64,000 nt of DNA from Candidatus Desulfosporosinus nitrosoreducens (GCF_030954495.1 NZ_JAVHUW010000043.1:1-64000), one strand, 5' to 3'. Positions 44,001 through 52,823 are shown, numbered from the stretch's first letter. Notes: a model not told the origin generated them from the letters alone. A program made the numbers and translations.

Positions 44001-44113
44001 GCCGAAGGAATAATCTCCAGAATCATCTCCAGGTTTTTCGTTCCGTCCGACTGGTTGTTAAGTAAAAATCCCAAACTGTCAAGATCATTCGTGTATGCAT
44101 CATTTTTAAGCAT
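41093..44113 (-). CDS. Hybrid sensor histidine kinase with PAS, GAF and receiver domains
   Basis: A 1006-residue cytoplasmic sensor. Domains in order: PAS (about 25-150), PAS/PAC (about 155-270), GAF (about 275-440), second GAF (about 460-615), HisKA with the phospho-His motif SLSHELRNPLASMM (about 640), and HATPase with NLLHNALKF, DDGFGI and GGLGLGLAI. A C-terminal receiver has VLVIDDIKD and the phospho-acceptor region DVIFCDIGLPG. No membrane segment is seen, so it probably senses a cytoplasmic or diffusible signal, with GAF or PAS possibly binding a cofactor. No response regulator gene lies beside it. Confidence 0.9.
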   Translation of the reverse strand: MLKNDAYTNDLDSLGFLLNNQSDGTKNLEMILEIIPSAIALVNIDGKLTYVNRRGMELYGINYTGFNMDERISKIKALKLEDGRPFLLEEIPVYRSLNYGQVVRNVEMIIRNVNGTRYPINVSSAPLRDSQGNISGAVIIFEDFSERNSAKKELAESERKFRTIVSTANEGVWMVGNQRQTIYVNDKMAEMLGYTPQEMLALPWQAVIPEGDHIVSDHNYLKRKQGQSDSYEWQFKHKNGNLIWVLINAAPYSDTAGNIGSISLITDITARKRHERQQALLAEITCELVGLNPSTETMDRLCAKIGRYFGAVRCRFAELTKGFECAIASYGWNAGGAPSLRGTYRLGDFLSDEQLAKNNAGELSIVCDTQRDPRVSAGMCRALGIMSFIIVPLSRDGRRYYRLSIIDNKPREWRDDEVALMQEIIDRIWTYLERARTEEALQESQAQLKAELEDTKLLQSISTRLLSEDNIQALYEKIIDAAMGIMRSEYASMQMLYPEGGCGGELRLLAYRGFTPQAARFWEWVGMDSAGSTCGKALRDGKQIIVADVENCDYMQGTEDLTMFRQTGIRACQTTPLISRHGKLVGMISTHWRSPHQPSERDLRLWDILIRQAADLIDRKQAEEELRKADRNKNQFISSLSHELRNPLASMMMSLSLLKMTDPDSHQAMQAQEVLERQTVQLSRLVDDLLEVTRITQNKIKLKRDDVELANLISRTINDYRPMFAEKGVGLEFAQLDGPIYLKADPARLTQVLGNLLHNALKFTDPGGKTQVAVAKDDEKHEVTIKVIDDGFGIKPDLLKELFQPFIQADISLDRSSGGLGLGLAIVKGMVELHGGSVSVHSEGLGQGSAFSICLPLPVDYEKKHEIKRQKQSKANRSQKVLVIDDIKDVAEIMCSLLEYLGHEATSALNGIKGLAKAKDFEPDVIFCDIGLPGMSGYDVARIIRKDERLKDIYLIALSGYASQEDLAKSKEAGFNLHLAKPVDLATLEQILTINFTPENRETIGA

Positions 44114-44736
44114 ATAACAACCCTCTGTAATTATTTAGTTAAAAATAAATTTGCATGTAAATTAAATTTATCACAATGTTATTATATATATTGCTGAATT
44201 ATGTCGACGGAAATAATATTGCAAACCTTTTGTTAAATTGAGTTAATTCCTGCTGCGGCAAAATTTCATAGCCCTTATCTCCGCTGAGAATCCAGCCTTT
44301 AACGCTCGCTCAAGCATCCGTACAACAGCGTCCGCTTTGTGCAGCAAGACCTCCTGCGTCGCTTGTAAGCGATGAACGTTTGTCTATGTTCCCGCGCATT
44401 TCGCAAAGGCGGTTTGCGGCCTTGACGGAACTCATCAAGGTAAAATCGATTGGGGGCAAAGCTATCTCCATCGGACCACAAGTGTTAACAAGTTATAAAC
44501 GCGAAGGAAACGACCGAAGACATAGGCAAAGATTTTAGCTAGAAGTTCAACCTTTTTACTTCGTACTCGGCCTACGACAGAATCAGCTAAAATCCGTGCG
44601 ATTAGAGTCCGATAAAAATGGCTACAACAATAGCACCTTATTCTGATTTTGAATAAAGGTGCTATTATCGTCATATGAGTCGGCTTAAAGTAACTGCATT
44701 AAATAAATGTTGATCAGTTATTATTTATCCTTTTAC
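44114..44736. other. 620-bp gap with structured, GC-richer core
   Basis: No supported gene. 44240-44600 differs from its surroundings in composition and holds several small inverted repeats: CGCAAA/TTTGCG (44402-44418), CGCTT/AAGCG (44357-44370) and GATTTTAGCT/AGCTAAAATC (44531-44594). Short frames here read Arg-rich, unlikely protein. It may be an old insertion remnant, a dispersed intergenic repeat or structured RNA. Confidence 0.35.
44629..44666 (-). terminator. Terminator of the thioredoxin reductase gene
   Basis: AATAGCACCTT (44629-44639) pairs with AAGGTGCTATT (44656-44666), with further ATTC/GAAT pairing in the loop and A/T runs outside. About 70 bp beyond the stop. Confidence 0.65.
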
Positions 44737-45957
44737 CTATAACAACTGTAGTTTTAAAGTCTCTTCATCTATGGAACACTTCAGACGTTTGACTTCTGTT
44801 CCCTGATCCAGGACGACAACAGCAGGCGCACTTGCGATTCCATAGTTCTTGGCCAGATTTTTCTTAGTGGCCATATCCACTTTCACAACCTTGTAAGGCT
44901 CATTCAGTTCCCGATTTACTCCTTCTAACAGCGTGCCGAATGTCAGACTCTCCTGCTTTTGAGCGTTGAAGAAAAGGAGGAGGACCTGCTTCTCGCTGTG
45001 TAAAACGTCCCTGTTAAAGGCCTTCAGTTCTTCAATATAGCGTTCGGCTGCGACAGCGGCTGTTGCTCCATCTGCGGCAGCCGTGACAACTTGCCGCAAA
45101 TATTTAACCCGGTTGTCTCCGGCGGCATACACTCCTTCGAGGTTTGTTTCCATCCTTTCCTTGACAGGAATGTATCCCTGCTCATCCATCTCAAGACCGC
45201 TGTCTTTGAGGCAATGAGTTGCGGGAAGCATACCGACAAAGAAAAAGACACCCTGGCAGGCCAGTTCAGTTGAAGCGCCTGTTTTTAAGTTCTTAAGTCT
45301 AACTCCTTCGACCTGATCTTCGCCGAGGACTTCCTCAAGCGTGGAATTCCAGACAAACTCTATTTTTTCATTGTGCAAGGCCCTTTCAGCGCTTACTTTA
45401 TTGCAATCGAGAATCCCTTCCTCATGCAGCACAACCACAGTGACTTTGCGGGCAAATTTCGTGATGTACATGCCTTCTTCAAGGGCTTGATCTCCGCTGC
45501 CGACAACAACGACGTCTTCCCCCGCGAAGAACTCCGCGTCACAGGTGGCGCAGTAGGCGACACCGCTGCCCTGGAGACGTTTTTCCCCCGGGATATTCAA
45601 ACGTCTTGGTTCACTGCCGCAGGCAATAATGACGGCCTTGGCCGCATAGACCTTGCCCTTTTTCGTGCGGATGAGCTTATCTTCCCGGGAATAATCGCTG
45701 CCGACGGCCTCATCCCGTAAAAATTCCACCCCAAAGGATTCGGCGTGCTTGCAGAAATCCTTCATGAGCTCTTCCCCGCTTATTAGCCCATACCCGGGAT
45801 AATTGACAATTTCCCGGGTAGTATTGACTAAACCGCCTACCGTTCCTTTGTTGATCACCAGGGTCTTCAATTTTGCTCTTCCCCCATAAATTGCCGCCGC
45901 AAGTCCCGCCGGGCCACCGCCAAGGATTATTAAATCGTACGAGTATGAGTTCGCCAT
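44737..45957 (-). CDS. trxB: Thioredoxin reductase fused to a redox-inactive thioredoxin-like domain
   Basis: A 406-residue flavoenzyme. FAD motif GGGPAGLAAAIYGG is at 13-26, the redox-active disulfide CATC near 136-139, NAD(P) motif VVGSGDQALEEG near 152-163, and the second FAD motif GVYAAGDNR near 280. Typical TrxB ends at about residue 310. Here about 90 more residues form a thioredoxin-like domain that keeps the cis-Pro region (YGIASAPAVVVLD) but has no CxxC. Such domains usually bind or orient a partner. It follows trxA (46 bp apart) and probably reduces it, in the same operon. Confidence 0.87.
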   Translation of the reverse strand: MANSYSYDLIILGGGPAGLAAAIYGGRAKLKTLVINKGTVGGLVNTTREIVNYPGYGLISGEELMKDFCKHAESFGVEFLRDEAVGSDYSREDKLIRTKKGKVYAAKAVIIACGSEPRRLNIPGEKRLQGSGVAYCATCDAEFFAGEDVVVVGSGDQALEEGMYITKFARKVTVVVLHEEGILDCNKVSAERALHNEKIEFVWNSTLEEVLGEDQVEGVRLKNLKTGASTELACQGVFFFVGMLPATHCLKDSGLEMDEQGYIPVKERMETNLEGVYAAGDNRVKYLRQVVTAAADGATAAVAAERYIEELKAFNRDVLHSEKQVLLLFFNAQKQESLTFGTLLEGVNRELNEPYKVVKVDMATKKNLAKNYGIASAPAVVVLDQGTEVKRLKCSIDEETLKLQLL

Positions 45958-46003
45958 ATCCTTATTCCCTTCTTAATTCTCATAACCTAACCCGCCTTGA
46001 CAA

Positions 46004-46330
46004 TCAGGCGTTCAGGACGCCGGCAATTTTATCCGCCACTTTTTCTTCCTCAACCGCGCCCACGAGTTTTCCCTGATAGTCTCCTGCCTTGAAGAACAGG
46101 ATCTGAGGAACCCCTTTGAGCGAAAATCTCTGGAATAACGTGGTCTGCTCTTCCACATCGACATAATAGAAGCCGAACTTACCTGCATATTGGAGTTGCA
46201 TTTCTTCCAGAACCGGAACAACTTCCTGGCAAACATGACAGGTTTTTCTGGAAAAGATGACAAGGCACGGTTCGCCGTTGTCGTAGATTTTTTCTTCAAA
46301 ACTTCCGGAATTTAATGGTTGCAAGGGCAT
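46004..46330 (-). CDS. trxA: Thioredoxin with CHVC active site
   Basis: A 108-residue thioredoxin. The active site is CHVC (RKTCHVCQEV, about 30-34) instead of the usual CGPC. The cis-Pro loop is KGVPQILFF, and the length is complete. Non-CGPC dithiol sites occur in thioredoxins of anaerobes and shift the redox potential. It is upstream of the trxB-like gene on the same strand. A physical and functional pair is likely. Confidence 0.86.
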   Translation of the reverse strand: MPLQPLNSGSFEEKIYDNGEPCLVIFSRKTCHVCQEVVPVLEEMQLQYAGKFGFYYVDVEEQTTLFQRFSLKGVPQILFFKAGDYQGKLVGAVEEEKVADKIAGVLNA

Positions 46331-46462
46331 ACCTATGACCCTTCCTTTCTGCGCCAGGCCAAATGGATGAAACCACCGGCCCTGGCCTGAAGTTTATTGT
46401 GCAATATCAGTGATGGTGCGGGACACTCCAAAGCTTCAGAAAATCATGGCTACCGCCCTAAA

Positions 46463-47836
46463 TCAGATGCTTTTTTCATTTGCCGGAGTAACCAGCTCCA
46501 GCTGGCCGCGAGTATCCACACCGGCCAAAAGCGGCGTCAGACCCCCGATTATTATAAATACCAGCACCACGCTATAGATTACGTTGGGCTGTTTGACATA
46601 TCCGGCTAAAATAAAGGGAATCGGAATCCCCCCTATAAACCGGCCCACACACTCCCCTAAAAAGTAACCGCGTCCCCGCAAAGCCGTGGGAAATTGCTCG
46701 GTCATATAGACTCTGATTGACGGCCAGGAAGAGAGGACCGTCAGGCCTAAAATAACTTCGGCGATGATAAGCACAACGCTGTTACTGCTAAGCATTATCA
46801 GTCCTGTTGCCACGACTCCCGAGAGCAGCGCAATAGCAATCGTTATTACCCGGCCTAACCGTTCCATGAGGATGCCATTGATAAATTTTCCGGGGATAGT
46901 GACTACAAAGAGAACTATGGCAAAAGCGAAGCTTTTAACCAGGACAAATCCATGGGCAACCATAATAGCGGGGAACAAGGTTGAAAAAATGTAAAAGGGA
47001 ACCGCCCCGCAGGTGTATACCAAGATAGCGATAATCGTCCTTTGGGCATGACCTCTGGCAAACAATGAGGCAAACCCCGGCACCTCTTCACGTTTTTCAG
47101 GCACACCGCCGGCAACAGCTTTGGTTGGTTCGGAAAGAGAAGCCCCTGCGCAGCCTGCCTTTTCCAATATAGTATTCAATACCTTAATCGCTTCTTTGCT
47201 CTTTCCTCTGCTCAGTAACCAGCGAGGTGATTCCGGTATCCGGTAATATATTAATAAGGGCAGGAAAAAAAACATAATCGCTCCCGGGACCGGCAGAAAG
47301 CGCCATCCCTGCTGCACATTTGCAAAGATCAGACCTATAACGGAAGTCAGGGTAAACCCTGTACCCAAAAATATTTCATAGATCCAGCCAAATGTAGAGC
47401 GGTGCCGGGCGGGCAAAAGTTCCGTTCCTATAGGATAAGCGGCCGGAAGGGCGAGTCCAAAGCCAAAACCACTGATTACCCGCACCACGATCAGCGCCAT
47501 TCCTGAGTTTACGAAGGAAGTTACCAGCACAAAGAAACAAGTCCAAGTAACTCCAACCAGTAATATCGTTTTGCGGCTAATGCGATCGGAAATCAAAGAG
47601 CCGACAAATACAGAGATGACAATCGAAATGGTTGGCGCAATGACGAGCCAGCGAAGCTGCAGCTGAGTCAAATGCAAGGCCGGGCCCGCAGAGACGACGA
47701 GTCCTCCGGTAACGGCTGATTCGTAGGCCTCAAGAAAGCCGACCAAGGCCAAGATGATCGTGATAGACAGATGGAACTTGCCAAAAGGAACACTATCTAA
47801 ACGGGACCCAATTTCCCTTTCCAGTACGTTTTCCAT
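46463..47836 (-). CDS. MFS transporter, sugar/aromatic-acid porter-like
   Basis: A 457-residue, 12-helix carrier. MFS motif A reads SLISDRISRKTILL, and the region GWIYEIFLGTG and FRIPESPRWLL-type PESPRWLLSRGKSKEA segment after helix 6 is typical of the sugar-porter/AAHS branch. The start is ATG 47836, 8 bases after AAGGAGA. The longer frame's first 20 codons are rejected. Same direction as the AP-superfamily gene upstream. It probably imports an organic acid or similar solute with protons. Confidence 0.82.
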   Translation of the reverse strand: MENVLEREIGSRLDSVPFGKFHLSITIILALVGFLEAYESAVTGGLVVSAGPALHLTQLQLRWLVIAPTISIVISVFVGSLISDRISRKTILLVGVTWTCFFVLVTSFVNSGMALIVVRVISGFGFGLALPAAYPIGTELLPARHRSTFGWIYEIFLGTGFTLTSVIGLIFANVQQGWRFLPVPGAIMFFFLPLLIYYRIPESPRWLLSRGKSKEAIKVLNTILEKAGCAGASLSEPTKAVAGGVPEKREEVPGFASLFARGHAQRTIIAILVYTCGAVPFYIFSTLFPAIMVAHGFVLVKSFAFAIVLFVVTIPGKFINGILMERLGRVITIAIALLSGVVATGLIMLSSNSVVLIIAEVILGLTVLSSWPSIRVYMTEQFPTALRGRGYFLGECVGRFIGGIPIPFILAGYVKQPNVIYSVVLVFIIIGGLTPLLAGVDTRGQLELVTPANEKSI

Positions 47837-47931
47837 GCGCACACTCTCCTTATATCTCATTTTCCCCAAGAGACTCCCAGGTTGGCCGGTCCGCATCCCC
47901 CTCGAATTCGGATGCCAAAGGCTTCTGTCAT

Positions 47932-47965
47932 ACCTGTCTCCCGCTTTAGACGGCGGAAAACAGGT
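47932..47965 (-). terminator. Hairpin between the hydrolase and MFS genes
   Basis: ACCTGT (47932-47937) pairs with ACAGGT (47960-47965), with an inner CCCGC/GGCGG pairing. It lies just beyond the stop of the AP-superfamily gene. It may partially terminate or stabilise mRNA. Confidence 0.4.
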
Positions 47966-47976
47966 CTGAGAATAGG

Positions 47977-50022
47977 TTAAATTTCTTCCGTGAGAATTTG
48001 ATGCACAGGCGAGCCCTCAGACTGAGCCGGTAAACGAACGCCGCTCAGAAAAGCCATAGTCGGCGCAAGATCTACCTGACGAATCACCCGTTCCGTTTTA
48101 TAACCCGGCTTGATCCCCGGCCCGGCCGCCACAAAAATCGGGGAGAGAGAAGTATCCGCATAGCCGTTTTGGGTCGATAAGGAGTCCGCGTGAATCACAT
48201 TGAAAGATTCTTCTTTGAAATAGACGATATCACCGCACTCCGGTCCGCTCAGGCCAAGTATGGCGGCATCCTTATTGCGCAGGGCCAGGGCCACAACGCG
48301 TTTGCCGGTTTTGTGATCCCGGTATTGATACAAATCAGAAATAATTTGGCTCTCCAAAGCGTATTGGTCTTTAGGATCAACAATTCCGTGCTCATCCCGT
48401 CCGACTAAATTGAAATAAATATAATTGCCGCGGCTGGCCACCGCTTTGGTTTTGGCCCAATCAAATTCGTGGGTCCGCCTGCCGTTTTCATCCCTGAGCA
48501 TTTTGGCGTAACCAAGTTCTTCCATGACCGGCGTCGTAATCCCGCCTGCCTCACCTAATTCCACGCCGTGATTTTCCTGACAACTCAGGCCATGATCCGA
48601 AGTGATAATGATGGTCCAGCCCTCATCTAAATAAGGCAGGAAGCGTCCCAAATAGTCATCGGTTTGCGTATAGATTCTCTCGATAAATCCCTGGTAAGCT
48701 TCTTCATTGTTCTTCCACATCTCCTGGTGCTTGGCAAAATGCCAGAACAGATGACCGCCATTATCCACATTATGCAAATGAGAATAAATAACATCATACT
48801 TATTGTGTTTCATAAAATAGGTCAAACAATCGGCCTGCCACTGACAATAGTGGTCCCAGGTCGGAATGAATACTTTATCAACAAGGGCTTCGTTAGCGCC
48901 ATTCACTACCGGCCTGGTGGGAACATAGCCGATCTTATCAATAACTTCCTGGTACAAACTCTTGGGGTGAAATAAATCATCCCGGCTCACATCCAAGGCC
49001 AAACCGATCAGCATGGTGACTTGAGAACCGTCAGGATCAATCGTTAAGACATGGTAGTTTCTGTTGCATTTGACCGTTTCCCCTTGATCATTCCTGATAG
49101 TATCAACCACGTCATAAACCGCTTTTCCTCCTGCAATGGTCACAAGAGGCTCGGAGTCTTTCTTGGATCTATAAACCTGAACCGTATCATAAACACCTTG
49201 TTCGTTTGGCAAAAGCAAAGCCGGGCGGCGTTCCAGGCCTTTGCCCAGAATAATCGTAAATTCCTTGGCGCCGGCAGGTGCTTTAAGCCAACCCGCAGCG
49301 TTTTTAAGCGGTGACTTGACTGAATCGGCAATCATTTTGGCCAAGACATTGATTTCGTTTTCCTCTTCACAAGTAATAATATTTTTGACCACTTTGGCGC
49401 CGCTCGTTATGGCTGCCCTTAAATAACTGACCTCGCCATCCGATTCCATTAAGTTTTCCACATCCTCAATAATACAACCGGCGCCAGGCGAGATCGTGGC
49501 CGTGTTAGGCAGGAATTGCACCTCCGCAAACTTTTCTGAAGCAACGACAATTTTGGAAATATCCGCTCTGGCAATGCCCGTATTAATGGTCTGGGGCTGG
49601 GTACCGTCAACAACGTGAAGGTTGGGACTGTCTGAGGTGGCGGGCCAGGAGCTGCCCGGCCAATGCCAGACTAAGGTTTTTTTGCCGGCTTCTTCCGCCA
49701 AAACATTCCACAAGGGTTCGGCTTTGGAACGCCTGGAGTCCAAATTATAGACCAAACTATCCAAATGACCGTGATTGTGTCCGAAGAAGCAGGTAATGCC
49801 GTGAGTTCCCGGATAGGCGCCGGTAGCCAAGGTCGTCCAGAGCGTCGGTGTAACGGTAGGCATGGCCCCCAATAAAACCAGATCTTCCCGGCAGGAACCT
49901 CTGTCTATGAACTTTTGCAAATTGGGCATTTTACCTTGGTCCAGGAACTTTTTAGCCAGCCTCGGCTCAAAACCATCGACGCCTATGACGGCGATTTTCT
50001 CTGTTAAAGCTTTCCTCTTCAT
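47977..50022 (-). CDS. Alkaline-phosphatase-superfamily phosphodiesterase/nucleotide pyrophosphatase
   Basis: A 681-residue metal-dependent hydrolase of the type I phosphodiesterase/NPP group. VIGVDGFEP near residue 12-20 supplies the first metal Asp. PTVTPTLWTTLATGAYPG (55-72) is the Thr-nucleophile region with the family's P…HGI. HLHNVDNGGHLFWHF supplies Asp and His, and ITSDHGLS the DH pair. It is cytoplasmic, with no signal peptide, which is unusual for periplasmic phosphatases and suggests an imported or internal substrate. It sits between two MFS carriers, so the substrate could be a phosphate or sulfate ester brought in by them. Confidence 0.86.
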   Translation of the reverse strand: MKRKALTEKIAVIGVDGFEPRLAKKFLDQGKMPNLQKFIDRGSCREDLVLLGAMPTVTPTLWTTLATGAYPGTHGITCFFGHNHGHLDSLVYNLDSRRSKAEPLWNVLAEEAGKKTLVWHWPGSSWPATSDSPNLHVVDGTQPQTINTGIARADISKIVVASEKFAEVQFLPNTATISPGAGCIIEDVENLMESDGEVSYLRAAITSGAKVVKNIITCEEENEINVLAKMIADSVKSPLKNAAGWLKAPAGAKEFTIILGKGLERRPALLLPNEQGVYDTVQVYRSKKDSEPLVTIAGGKAVYDVVDTIRNDQGETVKCNRNYHVLTIDPDGSQVTMLIGLALDVSRDDLFHPKSLYQEVIDKIGYVPTRPVVNGANEALVDKVFIPTWDHYCQWQADCLTYFMKHNKYDVIYSHLHNVDNGGHLFWHFAKHQEMWKNNEEAYQGFIERIYTQTDDYLGRFLPYLDEGWTIIITSDHGLSCQENHGVELGEAGGITTPVMEELGYAKMLRDENGRRTHEFDWAKTKAVASRGNYIYFNLVGRDEHGIVDPKDQYALESQIISDLYQYRDHKTGKRVVALALRNKDAAILGLSGPECGDIVYFKEESFNVIHADSLSTQNGYADTSLSPIFVAAGPGIKPGYKTERVIRQVDLAPTMAFLSGVRLPAQSEGSPVHQILTEEI

Positions 50023-50128
50023 TTTCAGGTCATCCTTTCGTTACAAATATCTTAAATTGTTATTTACGCAACACCCTACCGGGCCTGCAGTAAGCAGAGA
50101 TAGCACAAGGCAAATTTTTTAGCTTAGC

Positions 50129-50154
50129 CCGGGGACATTACACAATGCCCCCGG
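50129..50154 (-). terminator. GC-rich hairpin after the MFS gene
   Basis: CCGGGG (50129-50134) pairs with CCCCGG (50149-50154), with inner ATT/AAT pairing. A second hairpin, CTTTTCTCCGC with GGCGGAAAAG, lies at about 50189-50214 next to the MFS stop. Confidence 0.55.
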
Positions 50155-50215
50155 AAACAACTGAACTTCTATCTGAATTGCGTTAATGCTTTTCTCCGCG
50201 CCCAGGCGGAAAAGG

Positions 50216-51565
50216 CTAGGCTGCTTCAATTTCTTCCAGTGTTTTGCCTTTTGTTTCAATACCTATGGTTTTAGACAACAGGCATAAGAGCCAGAAACAT
50301 CCCGCCATCACTAAATAAATTCCAAAAACTGCACCCGTTGAAATAATAAAGCCAAAGAGGATCGGAGCGAAGGCCGAACTGATTTTTCCCGCAGAGTTTG
50401 ACCAGGAATTGGCCGTGGCCCTTATTTCAGGCGGATAGAATTCCGGAACCCAGGATACTGTGAGTCCTGCGCCTTGCTCATAGAAGAAAGGCATGATAAT
50501 AATTATGGCCACTAAAAGAGTTACATTATGGACAAAGATCAGGATCAGCGAAGCGGCCCCGGCGATACCATAACCCACATAAGCAACCGCTTTGCGTCCA
50601 AACTTTTCCACAGCCCAGGCCGAATACGCCCTGCCTAAGATGGCCACACAGGCTACTACTAAAGTGAGCTTGAAGGTTTCCGTCTTCGGTATTTTATAGA
50701 CGGTATTTAGAAGGGAAGGCAGCCACATGGCAAAGCCAAAGTAGGCTAAATTCGTAAAGAAATAGAAAGAAGCTGTAAAGGCAAAGCGTTTTCCGTATTT
50801 AGGTCCAAAGAGCAAGGCCGCAGGTACTTTCTGCCTTTTTTTCTCTTGGGCCTCCCTTGCTTTTTCAAAGATTAAGCGAGCGAGGTCTTCCTCACCGGCG
50901 CCTAACCGCTTTAATACCGCAACCGCCTCTTCCCGGCGCCCCCGGGCTGCCAGCCAAAGCGGCGACTCGGGCAATTTGACAGCGACAACCGCTAAGATGA
51001 CGGGCAAGGCGCCCACGATAAACATAGCCCTCCAGCCAAAAGCAGGCGCGATAAAAAGCGATACCAGCGAAGCACCCAATAAACCGACGGGATAAAAAAC
51101 CCCCAACACAGACGTTAATTTCCCCCGGACCGCAAAGGGAGCGATTTCCGAGGCAAACACACCTGCGACCGGTATCGTGCCGCCCAGGAAGATGCCGGAT
51201 AAAAACCGGATCACCATAAATTGTGTTGTATTCGTTGTCAGATAAATTGCGCCGGTAAGCAGTGAAAAACCCAAGATGGATAGAGAGAGCGACCATTTTC
51301 GTCCTATCTTGTCTGAAATAGGTCCCCATAACAACGAGCCAATTAACGCTCCCCAAATACTGGCTGAAGCTAACACCCCGTTTGTCACCGCGTCAATCTT
51401 CCACTCAGTAACCATATAGGGCATGGCATAGGATACGATATACAAATCGAGGGAATCGACAAAAAAACCCAAGGCTGCGCAAACAATTACAAAATAATGC
51501 GTACTAGACAGTTTAAGGTACTGGGATATCTGGGCTACTGTTTTACCTTCAGCTTGGATGTTCAT
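50216..51565 (-). CDS. MFS transporter, sugar/aromatic-acid porter-like
   Basis: A 449-residue, 12-helix carrier with GPISDKIGRKWSLSL (motif A between helices 2 and 3), RFLSGIFLGGTIPVAGVFASEI and PESPLWLAARGRREEAVAV. These are the sugar-porter and aromatic-acid:H+ symporter hallmarks. It is about as long as, but not a close copy of, the carrier at 46463-47836. It follows an MBL-fold gene with a 300-bp gap. The substrate is unknown; import of an organic acid fits the context. Confidence 0.84.
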   Translation of the reverse strand: MNIQAEGKTVAQISQYLKLSSTHYFVIVCAALGFFVDSLDLYIVSYAMPYMVTEWKIDAVTNGVLASASIWGALIGSLLWGPISDKIGRKWSLSLSILGFSLLTGAIYLTTNTTQFMVIRFLSGIFLGGTIPVAGVFASEIAPFAVRGKLTSVLGVFYPVGLLGASLVSLFIAPAFGWRAMFIVGALPVILAVVAVKLPESPLWLAARGRREEAVAVLKRLGAGEEDLARLIFEKAREAQEKKRQKVPAALLFGPKYGKRFAFTASFYFFTNLAYFGFAMWLPSLLNTVYKIPKTETFKLTLVVACVAILGRAYSAWAVEKFGRKAVAYVGYGIAGAASLILIFVHNVTLLVAIIIIMPFFYEQGAGLTVSWVPEFYPPEIRATANSWSNSAGKISSAFAPILFGFIISTGAVFGIYLVMAGCFWLLCLLSKTIGIETKGKTLEEIEAA

Positions 51566-51865
51566 AAACTAACCTCCAGTACATTTGAATAAGCACACCT
51601 TATTAAATTTTTGGCGTTGATAATCCCGGATTGATCCTTTACCGTGGTGAACTACGCATTAACCAGAGCTCTCATCTTTGTCGGCCAGGCAAATAGGAGA
51701 GCTGACTTAGCAAGGCTTACTTCTAATCTATAAATTAATAAGACAACTCGTCTTAGTCCTATAAATCCGCCAATAGTAATCCTAGGTTCCTATCAGCGAA
51801 ATACCAGGTATAACTCTATAACTTTATAACTTTATAACTTTAAGACCATTTTCTCTTCACCGTCT
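51566..51865. other. Gap with tandem 8-bp repeats
   Basis: The 300 bp between the MFS start and the MBL stop hold four tandem copies of TATAACT(C/T) (51809-51840), and no gene. Slippage-prone repeats here could alter spacing upstream of the MFS gene. Confidence 0.5.
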
Positions 51866-52639
51866 CTAACGTACCTGTGCAAATTGTTCAAAGGCTGCAA
51901 AATCGTGGTCAAACAATACTCTGGCCTTATTTTCATCGGCAATCTCCCGCAGCTTTTGCATACTTGCGTAACAAGCCTCCAGATCATTGTAAATTCCGGG
52001 GGGCAGGCTTTCTTCCCAATTCCTCTTAATATTGACCAAGTCGCCAGGTATGATATAGCTGCCCTCCTTCGTGTCAATCAGCACGCCCTGTGAGCCTGCG
52101 GAATGCCCGGGCAGGAATAATAACCTGATTCCGGCTGTCAATTCCACATCACCGGAAACCGTTTGGATTTGCTTGAAGTAGCGCAGGAAATAGGGAATCC
52201 GGTCTGGAAGATCCAGTTCATAGGTCCTGATAAATTCATGATCCGGAGCCACAGCGTATTGCAGTTCCGCTTTTTGTACTATTACTTTAGCCTGAGGCAA
52301 TTTTAAGACTCCATAAGCATGATCCCAATGAAGATGCGTCAAAATCACGGTCTTTATTTCATTGACCGTTGTAGCGTGTTTCCTTAGAGCCGCTTCCAAA
52401 TGATTTTCCGGGTTACAGGTCAGCGGGTTATGGTATTTCGTCCCAAACTCCTCATCCTCGCCACCTCCGCTGTCAACCAGGATCTTCTCTCCCGTTTGTT
52501 CATTGAGGAGCAGCCAGCCAATTAAGGGGACTTGGATTCTCCCTGTCTCCCCTTCATGGTTCGAATTTTTATCCCACACCAAGATCTTGGGCAAGACAGC
52601 GAGACGGCCCAGTTCCAAAGGAATTATCCTCCACGCCAT
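51866..52639 (-). CDS. MBL-fold hydrolase, AHL-lactonase-like
   Basis: A 257-residue metallo-beta-lactamase-fold enzyme. The zinc motif HLHWDH is at 102-107 and is followed by the second metal site FLPGHSAGSQG (His near 188). The D of IPGDLVN is the bridging Asp, and LFDHDFAAF the last His. It resembles N-acyl-homoserine lactonases (AiiA/AttM group), but the family also opens other lactones or esters. Ribosome binding site AAGGAGGG. It is the first gene after a divergent promoter shared with LysR. A lactone or ester hydrolysed before or after import is plausible. Confidence 0.82.
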   Translation of the reverse strand: MAWRIIPLELGRLAVLPKILVWDKNSNHEGETGRIQVPLIGWLLLNEQTGEKILVDSGGGEDEEFGTKYHNPLTCNPENHLEAALRKHATTVNEIKTVILTHLHWDHAYGVLKLPQAKVIVQKAELQYAVAPDHEFIRTYELDLPDRIPYFLRYFKQIQTVSGDVELTAGIRLLFLPGHSAGSQGVLIDTKEGSYIIPGDLVNIKRNWEESLPPGIYNDLEACYASMQKLREIADENKARVLFDHDFAAFEQFAQVR

Positions 52640-52823
52640 TGGATTCCCTCCTTGTAAGATCTTTCAAGCAATCAGCTGATACAACGACTCTTGCGTACAC
52701 TGCCGGCACTCCGCACCCTGCCGCCCGGCTGCCCGGCTGTTATCGGATTGCGCACCATCCATTTCCTTCAGCTCAGATAACCAACCGTTCTTTGATCGTC
52801 TATTCACAATGTTCTTTAAACGA

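Noticed and set aside
44299..44481. 60-codon Arg-rich minus-strand frame
   Set aside because: Arginine- and lysine-rich composition typical of non-coding GC-richer DNA; no ribosome binding site.
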